64,000 bases of DNA from Brachycybe producta (taxonomy: Eukaryota; Arthropoda; Diplopoda; Playtdesmida; Andrognathidae), in contig JAUPFP010000024.1 of assembly GCA_036925085.1 (NCBI GenBank), forward strand, positions 2,390,001 to 2,454,000, given 5' to 3'. Positions 21,301 through 37,000 of the stretch are shown piece by piece. Under the pieces are notes generated by a model. It worked only from the letters and a program-made list of their open reading frames with translations, was not told the origin of the DNA and did no database searches. A program made the position numbers and the translations under genes. Numbering within the stretch: the first letter of the stretch is position 1; every line of letters begins with the position of its first letter.

Positions 21301-23544
21301 TTTTCTACGTGTGTTTTTTTTTTGCAAAAAAAAAACACAAACAGAATAATAGCTTTTTTGCACTAAGGTTCCTTTTTTGTATCGAGATTCTAAAACTTGT
21401 CTTCTAGAAACCATTTTATTTCTCGTATTCTACCTGTCCATTGTTCATATTTACAAATCGCAGAGTAAACCAGTGTGTTTTGCTACCACAATCTCTTCTT
21501 TGTAAGTAAAAAGTAATTTGTCTCACAGCATGTTCTTAAACTATATTCATCTTAATTAATAGTGACTTTTATGTTGTTATTTATACTAAATCAAAACAAA
21601 TTATAGAATGAATTTTTGAATCAAACTATAAAACCCATAATTCAAGAACAATTGTATTATATATAGTAGTTATCTATTTTGTAAACTGTAACATAATTTA
21701 AAAAAAAAGCATTTATAAAACAATTATTACTATCTGTATTTATGATAAATGTGAATGTTAAAAGATATGTGGGTGGTGGTGTAAGATAATACATTTACAA
21801 TAACCATTATATATATAAGCTTATATCACTTGTTTAAGAGGAACACACATTGCAATGTGTATAAATGCTACAACAACAACACAATATCTCTTTTAACTAT
21901 AGGATAACAGTACTGAAGAAGAAAAAAAAAACTTTGAAGGTTTTCAACAACCACTTGAAATATGTTATTTTTTCATGTTTGGTTATAGTGCAAATTGATA
22001 AACTTTTTTGAGTTCATGTATGACAGTTTAGAAAGACACAACATCATCTCTTAACTGATATAAACTAATGAAGTTTATCAGATACTTTTGTTGTTGCAAT
22101 ATATTATTATATCATAATATTATGTTGGCACCATCATAATCAATTTCCTTGTAAAACATTTATAAATAACTCATATTATTTATTGAATATACTGTATATA
22201 GCATTCTGATAGTAGATAAAACAGAAATGGGTAAAAACAAACATTCAATATGTGCTGACACATTATTAAATACATGTCATAGTGGAAAAATAGTGACTAT
22301 TGGTGTTGTCCTATACTAAATTGCAACCCATACAGTGATCTGAGCTCCCTTAAACTTTTAGTTCCGGCACGGAAATAGTTGTACAAATGTTAGTTAACTT
22401 TTTCTACTATTTAAATTTTTTTTTTTGGCTTTTTCAAATCTTGGCTTTGCTTGTGATCATATGATGAAATCAATCATTTGTCTTATAACATCTGTTGCAC
22501 ATGCATTTTCTACTCTCTTATGTATATACAGTATATTGGGTAGCTGTATCTTCATTGATTCTATTTTTGGAAAACCTTTTTTTTTTCAAAGCTGAAAAGT
22601 TATTCAAGTTTAAAATTATTGGCCCTGCTAAATCCTGTTTCCAAACACACCTTAGTACAAAAAAATAAGAGGAAACAACAATCTCTATATCTAAATTGGT
22701 TCCATAATTTGCCATTCAATTATGTAATTGTGACTAAATGTTGCAAATCTTGTCTTTTTTTTCTTCTACAGTGCGACATCTTAATTGGTGTTGTAATGGG
22801 TCATTAATTTTAAAACAATCATTTGAGTATAGAAGTCTATAGTTAGTTATTTAACTAACATTACAACATAAAAGACATAATGAAGTAGTAGATGAGATAT
22901 ATTTTTTTTGTCCTCTGCAAAAAAAAAGAGAAAGGTTTGAAACAAAAACTAAATGGAAACCATTGAGACAGTCACAACTTGATTATATTACATATGTCTA
23001 AAATTAGCAAAACTGTCTGGGAACTTCATAAGATAAAGACAGTTACAAAAAAGAGGTTGGGGAACATCTTGTATTTTCTAAAAGACTTTTCATTCTTACC
23101 CTCACAAGTGTCCTTACCACCAATATGAAAAACAATGTAAGGCATTCACTCCTTTATAATGCTGTGGATGGTGATGATGATCCATTCCATCCCTATGATG
23201 TCCCTCCTTTTTCTTCCCTTTTTTTCCCATGTCCCTTTTGAGAGCGGCACTCTTGTTTCCTTTTTTCATTTGTAGATTTTTCAGATTAAAAAAACAAAAA
23301 TTTAACCCTCCCCCCCTAGCACAAGAAACTCAGTTAACTGTTATTATCGAGATGACAGAAATGAAACATTCAAAATACTTGTATCCCGTCGAATTTCTAA
23401 GCCAAAACATCTGCATCATTCGTTTTCACGTGAATTCCATTCAAGCAAAAGTTCACAAATCACACCCTGTGGAGAAACAAAAAAAAAATAAATTAAAAGA
23501 TTCATATCAGAACAGAAAAATAGAAATTAACAAATCATATTAAT

Positions 23545-23965
23545 TTAAGGTGGTTTTAAAGTGTAAACACTCCTCGAACTGTGGTAACCATATTCTGTGT
23601 TTTAGAAGAGAAACTTGGAAGAGTTTAAAAAAAAACTAGAAGAGTAGCTGAATGAATCACTTAGAGAAATCTCACAATTGTCACTCAGTAGAAATAATTT
23701 TTGTTTTTTAAAAAAAAAAGAAACTCAAAAGTTAATTAGAAACTAGAAGAGTAAAGAAATCGAATATATATCTTCACAAAGATATCTTTGAAAATAAGCG
23801 TTTTTGTTGTCAGTTTGAAAGATATCAACATGAAAATACTATTAAGTGACTTAGGCTTTCAGATACCTACTCTTCTAGTTTCTAACACACTTTCAATTTG
23901 TCCTTAGTGTTGCTCTTCGGACACGTAGAATAACCAGAATACGAAAATCTCTTGTTATAAGTGTT
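23545..23965. mobile_element. FB-1 foldback MITE, compound
   Basis: The outer end TTAAGGTGGTTTTAAAGTGT is intact. Two left-type arms (about 23630 and 23735) precede one right arm with CTCTTCTAGTTTCTAACACA, so it is a partial duplication or two merged copies. Confidence 0.8.
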
Positions 23966-23999
23966 TCAAAATAAGCAATTTTTTTTTATCAAAAACTAC

Positions 24000-24235
24000 A
24001 AGAAAAAATAATCGTTGTTTGTTGCAAAGTAGAATGTGTCAGGATATCTTTAATAATAAACTTATGTCAATTTGTGAAAATGTGTGCTGCATTCAATTTC
24101 AAATTAACATAAACCTGTTTATTTTTAAAGATGATCATCATGAAAAAAATTTCAACAATGACTTAATTACTCTTCTAGTTTCTAATAAACGTTGAATTTT
24201 TTTCTTAATGATGCTTCTTTAAAAAGTTCACGTTC
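24000..24235. mobile_element. FB-1 foldback MITE, decayed
   Basis: The right arm TTACTCTTCTAGTTTCTAAT and the family interior (GATCATCATG, ATTTCAA) remain; the left arm is eroded. Confidence 0.6.
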
Positions 24236-25179
24236 ACTTTACACACGTAAAATATTATTGAAAAACTTTTATCAGTCCTTATGGTCCAAAGACGATTTCT
24301 TTGCAAAATCCACCATGAAAATAGAGGAGAAAAATATCTTTTAAATATATGAATTTAGGAAATGGTGGCCCACTTACATTTTGTGGAAATATAACTTGAA
24401 TTTCTCTCTTGACGTGTAAAATGCACCGAAATGGATGGACAGAATTAATGTTGATCTCACAGAAGATTTAAAACCTGTGAAAAAAAAATATATATAAAAA
24501 TACAGTATATGCACCTGATGTCATAAATTTACCAAAACCTCCTATTCCGTCCTCCTCTAAAAACAACCTAAAATTATTAGACCATAGAAGAAACCCTGGA
24601 AACGTTCTCAAAGACCTTGTAGGACCTATTTTTAAAAAAAACTGTTCTTTTACATCCTGTCATTTTTCTTTTGTGTCTTTTATTTTAAAAAAGTCTAATA
24701 ATATAAGATGACATTTTTATCTTTTATTTTCAACTTTTCTATCTTCCATGAGGACACCTACAAGCATTTATACATTATTATAAATACAAAACGTCTCAAA
24801 ACCAATGCTCCAATCTATTATTAAAACATACCTAATGTCACACTTAAAACTTTCCCTGTTTAAAATAAATATCTCAGAAAATTATATTGGTTAGAAACTA
24901 CATGTAGAAATATAATTGATCATAGAATGAAAATTATGAAAGAAATTGATAAATGGTTTTTATTAAAAAAAATATTGAGTTTTAAAAACGAGGTTTAAAA
25001 AATTGTTTTCGTGAGATAAAAGTAACAATTTATTGTCTCCAAATTTAAATTAATTTATAAAATCTTATTTTTAAATTTCATTAACTTTTTATTCAAAGTC
25101 TTTACCAATTTATTTCATATTTGTGAACAACTACATTTGGATATATGTTTTAAAAAAAAATTATTGCAGCATTAAAAAA

Positions 25180-25345
25180 TATTGAAATTGTTGTTGGGTT
25201 TATATCAATGGGGTTTTATATTTTCTGGTTTTGACAATGCATTTTCTATGCTGCACTTGGACTCTTGTCCCTCTGCCATAGGCCTTTATGGCTGCTTGCA
25301 GAGTAATTTTTCAAATTCAAATTCAAATATAAATTATTATACCAG
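25180..25345 (+). repeat. Dispersed repeat DR-2, copy 1
   Basis: Core GGACTCTTGTCCCTCTGCCA, then a TAGGCCTTTATGGCTGC block and GCAGAGTAA, is shared with 31440-31600 (+), 46316-46445 (-) and 56118-56215 (-). A TTCAAATTCAAATTCAAA run follows, like a short tandem tail. It may be the 3' part of a SINE or LINE; no name can be given. Confidence 0.7.
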
Positions 25346-26328
25346 AATAACCCCCCCCCCCAAATTCAAGTAAAAATTCTGTAATAATCTTCTAAAATGA
25401 AATTATAAAAACAACACAATTGAAACTTTATTACATTAAAATAAAGTTAGACCAAGAAATTTATAATAATTAGTAAATAATTAAAAACATATTGAATTTT
25501 AAAAAGTGAGGTTTAAATTATAAATTTTTTCTGAAGGAAACGATTTTTTTTTCAATGAAACCAAAGTTTTTTTAAAAATTATGTAATGATATTATGTAGC
25601 TTGTATAGTTTTTTGAGATATGTCATGTGGGTGACATAGTTTGTATATCTTTGTAATTTACTTTTGTGACTGTTACAAGGTCACAAGCTAGATATGACAA
25701 TTTACTGTCATATCTGTATTGACACTCCAGATTTTTTTTATCAGATAGATATGATGTATTTATTTATTTTGATACATACTGTATGTCTATATCTATTTAT
25801 ATTGATGAAGAAACTTCCTACTGTTTAGTAAAAAAAGGCGCAGCTTTCATTTCCATCATATTTTTCGATGAAGTTTTTTTCTTCTTCTTCTAATCATAAA
25901 AAGTAGACACAAGAGAAAAATACATTAAAAATAATTTTATGATTATACATTTGCTGCCTACTCAGTCGGGTTCTCTCTTTCTTTCTTAACTATATGACTA
26001 TCACATTTCTTTTTTACATTTTTCTCTGTAAGTCATCTTGCGTGTATGTACTATATATTTCACTCATACTTTTCCTTTCTTTCTTTCACTCAATGCCAAC
26101 TTTACATTTTTAAAAGTTTGTTGCCAACAAAAATAATAATAATAATGCTACAAGACAGTGGCCTCATATAACTACTCATTTATGAACTTGTATATCAAAG
26201 TGATACAACCATAAAGTGTATTTTTTTCTGACATATTTTAATCTTTTCTTTGAGAAATAGGAGTAAGATAAACAAGTTACTTAAGAAGAAAAGAGACCAG
26301 CCCACATCCTGAGACCTTATCGGTGACA

Positions 26329-28156
26329 ATGGCAAAACAACGCCTATCTTGTACTCTGCTGGTGGTCTTCCTATTTTACATCATTATGATGACCACTGTC
26401 CTGTCCTATCGTTCAATTGACGAGTACTACTTTAATATTGGAAAAGACGAGAACCTCTACGACACTGGTATATTACCTGACGGTGAAGATGTCACGATTT
26501 ATCTGTTTCACAATGAACCTCAAAGGTGCCTTTAATATATCTTCCAAACATACTTTAAAAAGAAATTTTACGACATACGACACTAACTTGAATGTTAATA
26601 TTTTATTTCGTAGTTTCTTTTATCCGACGGAAGGTCAGACAAGTCCAACTTCGATTACGGTTGTACCTTGTTCTTCAATCGTACAATGGAATATATATTT
26701 TCATGCACATGGTGCAGAAAAATCGGAAAGTTTTGAAGGTAACAGCAAAGCGTTTCCATCCTTAAGCACCTATTATTATTAAATGTGTTTTTCTAACATT
26801 GCAGGAGATCCATTGTTCCTACAGGAAGAAAAAACAAGTGGAATAAACGGACCAACGACCCGTCACCTTCACTCTTATCAGGGTAAAGAAATGACCACAT
26901 TCAACACTAAAAGCCACCTTCCTAAAGGAATCATTCGTATCACTCTAACTGCGATCGAAAGCAACACCAAAGTGCAACTGAGTGCGTCCAGTGTTCAGCA
27001 GAATGAACTCGCAATTCCATCTCTTCCTGAAACACCAGGAGTGGACATTATGGCAAATGATAAGACATCAGTGACTGTGGCCTGGAAGCCAAGTCCTTCT
27101 CACAAACACTGGGGTCAACATATCAAATACTGTGTTGCATTCAATCCACGTCACAACTACAGGACGCTGTGTGCATTGCAAGCTGATATCGAAGGAGAAC
27201 CACCGCCGCCATGGCCACGACACGCTGGATTCGGATTCCGATGGGAAGACGTAGCAAAAATGAGAGTCGCATCGATCAGAAAGCAAAAGAGGCACAAAAT
27301 CCGTAGAGACATCCATCTTGAATGCGTCGGTAGCAGACACTGGGCATCGGCCACTTCACTACTCCATGGTCGTCAATATTTTGTCGACGTATTCGCCATA
27401 AATGAAATGACAAATCGAAGTGTCACTTACAATGGAGCAACTTTCTTCACTCCCGGAAGACCTTCTGTGCCGAAATTAACACCTGGTGTGCTAACCAATG
27501 CTTACGTAGGCGGATCGCTTGGTCCCCAAGTGACCTACGAGCACGAGGTTAAGTTATATGCCAAGAAGTTTGTTTTATTCTTACAGACATGCTCCAGCGA
27601 CGTCTCCGTGGACATCATCTACGAAGGAGCGGTCATCATTCGCGACAAGCCAGTCACGGGATTTCAGAAGGTGATTCTAAAGAATATCGAGCCCGGAAAC
27701 TACAGTTTTCGTTTAATTATTGATTCTGAAGAAAACACAAAAGCCGCCGTAAAGATGTGTCTGGGTGAAAAACTTCGTCGGTGTCCGTACGCTAGAGTTC
27801 CGATCCGTCGAGTCATAAATGCAACAAAGAACGTTTCTTCGTGTCGTTCCGTGACCTTTCAGTGGCCATCTGCGGATTCGAATGCAAAGTACTGCATATA
27901 CAGAATCAAACTACCGGATGATTACGAACCTTTACTGGCCGAACACAATAACTGCCCCATCAAGGCCACAGACAAACCCTTATTCTGTCGCCAATACAAA
28001 AAGGGTAGTCCACAGCGCAATGGAAAAACAATTGTGGAGACAATTTGGGGTCTTAAAATGAAAACCAAATATGAATTTCAGCTTCAAGCCGTTCTGAGAC
28101 ACGGAGTGACCGTAGATTATGAACCCGTGTTCGTAGACATGGAGGAACACTGTTGA
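26329..28156 (+). CDS. NDNF: NDNF-like secreted protein (neuron-derived neurotrophic factor)
   Basis: NDNF is a secreted fibronectin type III glycoprotein that supports neurons and endothelium. Exons 26329-26525, 26614-26738 and 26805-28156 join in phase to 557 residues (568 in human). A signal peptide is evident (MAKQRLSCTLLVVFLFYIIM, then TTVLS). The family N-terminal domain follows, with LPDGEDVTIYLF and the VTVAWKPSPS strand of the first FN3 module (about residues 190-205). The second module has CRSVTFQWPSADSNAKYCIY. Cysteine positions such as YCVAF, TLCALQ, KYCIY and PLFCRQY match NDNF, as does the short C-terminal EEHC. An EPPPPWPRH insert in module 1 is longer than I expect. Putative N-glycosylation sites include NRS, NYS, NAT and NVS. 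The second of two nearby in-frame start-like codons is used, since the first is GTG. It converges on the protease gene. Confidence 0.93.
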
Positions 28157-28195
28157 GACACCCATTATAATTATTATTTTTTTCAATCGTTCCTA

Positions 28196-28201
28196 TTTAT
28201 T
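28196..28201 (-). other. Protease gene polyadenylation signal AATAAA
   Basis: The minus strand reads AATAAA 90 nt past the protease stop. It lies only 40 bp beyond the NDNF stop on the opposite strand, so the two 3' UTRs probably overlap. No plus-strand AATAAA for NDNF was found nearby. Confidence 0.55.
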
Positions 28202-28290
28202 ATATGCGTGTGCAAAAAAAAAACACATGTTGTCATGGACATATGCCGCTATACGAGCGCACAATCCTAAATGTAAATACAATTACATTT

Positions 28291-32314
<4,024 letters not shown>

Positions 32315-32424
32315 TGAGAGTTGCTAGGATGTTACGCTTGTTATAATTAATTAATTATTATAATGACATGTGTTGTTTTTCCAACTATAGAAAATTACAT
32401 GTTAAAAATTGCATTAAAGATGTT

Positions 32425-32930
32425 TTATGAACAGTTGATTTTCAAACTCTGGTTATTCTGCGTTACAGAAGAGCAACACTAAGGAAAAAATATTAAAAGT
32501 ATGTTAAAACATAGAACAGCAACTGAATCACTTAATAATAGTTTTTATCGAGGGGATATCAACTTCTGAGATCCGGTGTACAGAATGTTTGGTTCCACTT
32601 TAAGGTCCAGGTGAGGTCCAGTGTATTCATGTGGTCCATGAATCCAGCCAGGCTCGAAGTGGTACAATTAAAGTGAGGTCCGGTATACAGTATTATTACG
32701 AAGTGGTTACCCCTCGATTTTTATGTTGTTACAATTCAAAATAAACTTTTTACAGAACACAAAGCAAAATATATTGTCTGCTTACAGCATAAAAATGCCC
32801 TTAAGTGATTGATTTACCCTTTTAGTTTCTAAAACACCTTCAAGTTTCTCTTAATTTTGCTTCTGAAAAAAACAGAACTAGACCAGAATTCTTCTGGCGT
32901 TTACACATTAAAACCACCTTAAATATTAAT
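32425..32930. mobile_element. FB-1 foldback MITE split by another insertion
   Basis: The left end TTGATTTTCAAACTCTGGTT and the right end GTTTACACATTAAAACCACC are FB-1 arms. The 164-bp block at 32551-32714 interrupts the centre. It lies 110 bp upstream of the protease start codon. Confidence 0.8.
32551..32714. mobile_element. Small insertion inside FB-1 copy
   Basis: The block begins AGGGGATATCAACTTC and ends GAAGTGGTTACCCCT, so it has inverted ends. It contains the near-direct repeats GATCCGGTGTACAGAATG and GGTCCGGTATACAGTATT. It is absent from other FB-1 copies, so it is a later insertion of unknown class. Confidence 0.6.
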
Positions 32931-34008
32931 ATTAACCTATTAATACCAAATTCAATCAAGACACCTGCTGAAGAGAGCTGCTAACGAATAAATTAATAAA
33001 TAAGAACAGAAAATTATCCCTTGAAAATAAGTATTTATAAAAAAACAGGTTCCTTAATGGAAAAATTTAAAAAAATCTCTAACTTCATCCTGGAAGTGAG
33101 ATTATGGTAAAATGTTGTTTTTTTTGTTTCTGTAATCTTGACTACATTTCCGTTTTTCTTTCAAGGATTAAATATTAAAAATGCTCTTAAACAATGATGA
33201 AAAAATAATCTTCTAAAGACAATAATAAACCCTTGTGCCCTATCCCACCACCACCACCACCACCTCCATAAAATAAAACAACAACTCACACACAAAAAAT
33301 ACTTTTTTAAAAACTAAAAATGTTGCAATGCCATTAACGGATTTCCACTAATTTCTTATTACATTATTATAGTTATTTAATTCACAAAGAAAATATTCAA
33401 GTATATCCGGTAAAAACTACAAAACACTCAGAAACTAAACAAATTACTTTTTTTTAGTAACAAACAAATATTATTTATACATCTAAATAATACTTATAAA
33501 TAAGTGGGAGCTTTGTTATACATTATTAAAAATGATCATACTTTTCAACAATATTTAAATATACATAATATAATCTATAAAAACAATGTCCCAGCTTTAA
33601 AGAGAATATTTGCCTTATTCGTATTGAGATTGACAAAAGTTATTCAGAAATAACACAACTTTTTCATTCTTTATATTTTTCATATACACTGTACAGTGTA
33701 ATTAATTTATACATAATCTCAAGATATGTTTCTCTTTTCACGACCCCAGAAACAAATTTACTAAAATCTCCTTCCCGGTTATTTGAATGTTCGAACACCA
33801 CATAATTTCTTCAAGTCTCTTGTAAAAAAAACAACTTCCTTTGGAACTTTTTTTTTCAATCATCTTCGAGAAAATTTGAGCAGATATCTTTTGTGTGTGA
33901 CTCGATCATTATCCACGTTAATCCGAACTCTCAACAATCGATCCAACAAAAAAAAAACTAATTATTATTGAAATGAAATGCAATGAGAAGAGACTCTCGA
34001 AAATGAAC
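32931..34008. other. Intergenic between protease and DOK genes
   Basis: AT-rich sequence with a (CAC)n tract near 33247-33265. It must include the 3' UTR of the DOK gene on the minus strand. No other feature seen. Confidence 0.4.
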
Positions 34009-37000
34009 TCAAGACATCGTGTGTTCTGGTCTCGGAAGTGGTGCCGGTGGTTTACCACAAGGTGTCAATCCACAGTTGGATCTTCGAACAACTGAATTCT
34101 TGTCTAGACTCAAGTTGTTACCAAACACTAGATCAGATGGTAATATTCTGCAACTGTGATGGTGACGTTTTCGTTCACCACTGTCACGTCGACTGGATGA
34201 TGTCACGGTGCTAGAACTCTTCGAATGTGTCGGAGAGGTAGACCCTGAACCAAAAAAAATTATAAACTTGTCACATAAATTGATCTTTATTTTGTATAAG
34301 AAATTGTCGATTTATTGATTAATTGATTGTTCAATTAGTCAAAAGCATTTTACAGCAAAGTTAATGTGGGTGGCTCTCAATAGTAATTTTTAAGAAGAAA
34401 GAAAATTTCCATTTTTATTAGTTTTTTAGAAACTGGAATCGTAAATGGTTATGGTAAATGGTATACGTAAATGGTATACGTAAATGGTATTTTCGCGATA
34501 TCATCCAATGGCTGCACCCATCTAGCAAGAATGCATCTCGCACAACGACGAGACTTGGACGTGGAGGCTACCAGGTGCTACTAGTTTACGAGCTTATAGT
34601 TATGTTAGTGGTGGAGGATGTAAAATTTGGTGTCCAGAGCGAAGCGCAGGCACACTCGGTACTCCCCTACTAGCTAGCCTCCACCTTTTATCGTCGTGCT
34701 AGATGCTTCCAATAAAAAATTTTTAAAGCATTTTCAAAATGATGAAATTTTATATTTCAGTTAAAATTGCCATAAAAAGTTGATATGCAATTATGAAATG
34801 ATATACAATTATAGCATATTCACCTACTATTCTAGTTTATAACAAACTTGGAATTGTTTTTCTTAAATAATGGGACGATCATTACAAAAACATTTGTCCA
34901 AACTGTGTTTGTAAATTTCCTTAAATAAGTTTTCTCAACTTACTCGATCGTTTAGAGAAGTCCATTACGTGGTAAATACTAGAAAGGTCATCACCATCGT
35001 CAAATGGAGTGTCTTCACAAACAGCAAGATCAGGAAGAACCTCAAGATAACCTACACATCGACAAAAAAAAAATTACAAAAAAAAAAAAATCACCCACAG
35101 CACAACCGTGACAACAAGAAATTTACTGCACCTTCAGCTTCTGCTTTAGCAAGTCTCTCTTTGTCAATCTCCGCAATGTCTTCAACAACCGTCGAATCCT
35201 GTCGCATATGTGGTGGAAACGAATTACAAGGGAATATCTTAGGAACACCGTTACTCGGCCTCGGAGAACTAGCAGAACAATATAGTCTGGAACGATCTGG
35301 ACTAGAGAACTCGGCTTGAATATATTCAGCTGATTCGGAAGAAGATGCCGAATGTGAAGAAGAAGTCGAAGATGTGGACACTAGCGAAGAAATGGAAGTT
35401 CTGGCCGTCGGAACATCACCCATCGTCTTACTGTCACCGCTCGAGTCGGATCTTAGAGGAGATCTTTGATGCTGTAACGAGCCACCTCCATTACCACTCA
35501 TTATGTTACCACTGCTCGTACTATGCAATATCGTTGACAAGTCCACCACGTGCAAACAACCATCTCCGGATGGTCCACTCATACTTCTTGGTGCATTTCC
35601 TCGGGTTGACTTTCGTGAAAAAGATGAACCTCTAGAGGAACTCGGCTCGCGAGACACAGAAGAACGCAAAGTTCCAGACGGCAAGGAAGAATTTACAAAC
35701 GCTCCGTGATTTGACGATCTTGTTCTGAACAGAGATCGACCTTTGGCCATAGTGTCCATCATCAGTTTACTGGACATGGAATGACAAATGGCTTGATTCA
35801 TATCGGCCACAATTTCTTTACCATGCCTCGTACGAAACTGCAAGACACCTTCGCCTGTCATACAACGCCTGAAATACAAAATAAATAAACAAACAAAACA
35901 AACGAATAAATTATAGAAATGTCATCGTTGTTGTTGTTTCTTTTAGAGATTTAGATGAGAGAGTCATATTAAATTCACGACACGTACCTTCCTAATTCGA
36001 GAGTGACAAGAGTCGACTTCTTTTTTGAAGAGTGTGGAAGAAATTCGCTTTTAAATTTACGAATAAAACAGAGAGGCCAATGAACAATGTAATCCTCTTT
36101 TCCGGGACGAACCAAAGATAATCCCCACGATCTAACAACGAGTTGGTAATCTCCTTCGATATTGTTTCTTCTCGAAGTTTTTGTAGCTTCTATGGTAACG
36201 TCGTACTTCTTCACCGTGATCTCTGAAATTAATTGAAATGGATTTCAGACACTTTTTTTGGTTGTCATAGAGAAATTACTAAAATTCTATTTCTTTTAAA
36301 TTTTGAAATATGTAAAAATTAGTTTTTAATTAGCATTTTTTTATATTTTACAACCTTCTTTTATTGTATTTATAAAACAGATTTTTTTGTCTTATAATAT
36401 TTGAATACCACACAATTTAGGAGTATTTTTTCAATTTTTTTTAGTACTTTCTTTTATTTTGTGGTTCATCTTATTTTGAGTTTTATTTTGTGGTTCATTT
36501 CATTTTGTGTCTTTTTTGTGGTTCATTTTATTTTGAGTCTTCTTTTGTGTCTTTTTTGCGGTTCATTTTATTTTGTGTTTTGTGGTTCATTTTATTTTGA
36601 GTTTTATTTTGGGGTTCATTTCATTTCGTGGTTCATTTTACTTTGTGTTGAACCACAAATAAATGTGTTGAACCACAAATAAATTTCGGGGTTCATTTTA
36701 TTCTGTGTCTTCGTTTGTGGTTCATTTTATTTTGAGTTATATATTTTGAATGCAGCAGACTTTTGCAAAATTAGATGTGGTCAACTTTTTTTTATTGTCA
36801 TGAACTAATAATAATGGCCATGGACGGCCATTTGGATTGATCATGTCCTCAGTGACCACCATCACCACCAATGTCTAAAGTTAGCAAAAGTGACCTAACA
36901 TTCAGATGTTCAGTATGTGTGCCACACACACACACAATCACAACTTGATTTTTATATTAAAGAATCGATGTCAAGCACAAGTTTTCCATCTGTCTTCTTG

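Larger units (their letters stand above)
16351..26328. other. 10-kb intergenic region between TFAM and NDNF
   Basis: I find no supported exon on either strand. Repeats seen are FB-1 copies at the left end, 18.3, 23.5 and 24.0 kb, the dispersed repeat at 25.2 kb, a 43-bp CATGCAACACACACACATGC direct repeat (19.6 kb), (CA)n, (AAT)n and (TA)n tracts, and long A or T runs. Bases 18900-23500 and 24300-25150 are simply AT-rich; the NDNF promoter and enhancers should lie in this interval. Confidence 0.5.

Noticed and set aside
27068..27354. Minus-strand frames within NDNF
   Set aside because: Shadows of the NDNF coding exon, which is clean in its own frame.
35345..35709. Plus-strand open frames of 68-116 codons near 35 kb
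   Set aside because: They are shadows of the long serine-rich DOK exon on the minus strand.
36406..36740. Regular repeat array resembling CRISPR
   Set aside because: Units are imperfect, contiguous, without unique spacers, and lie in an intron of a metazoan gene; it is a minisatellite.
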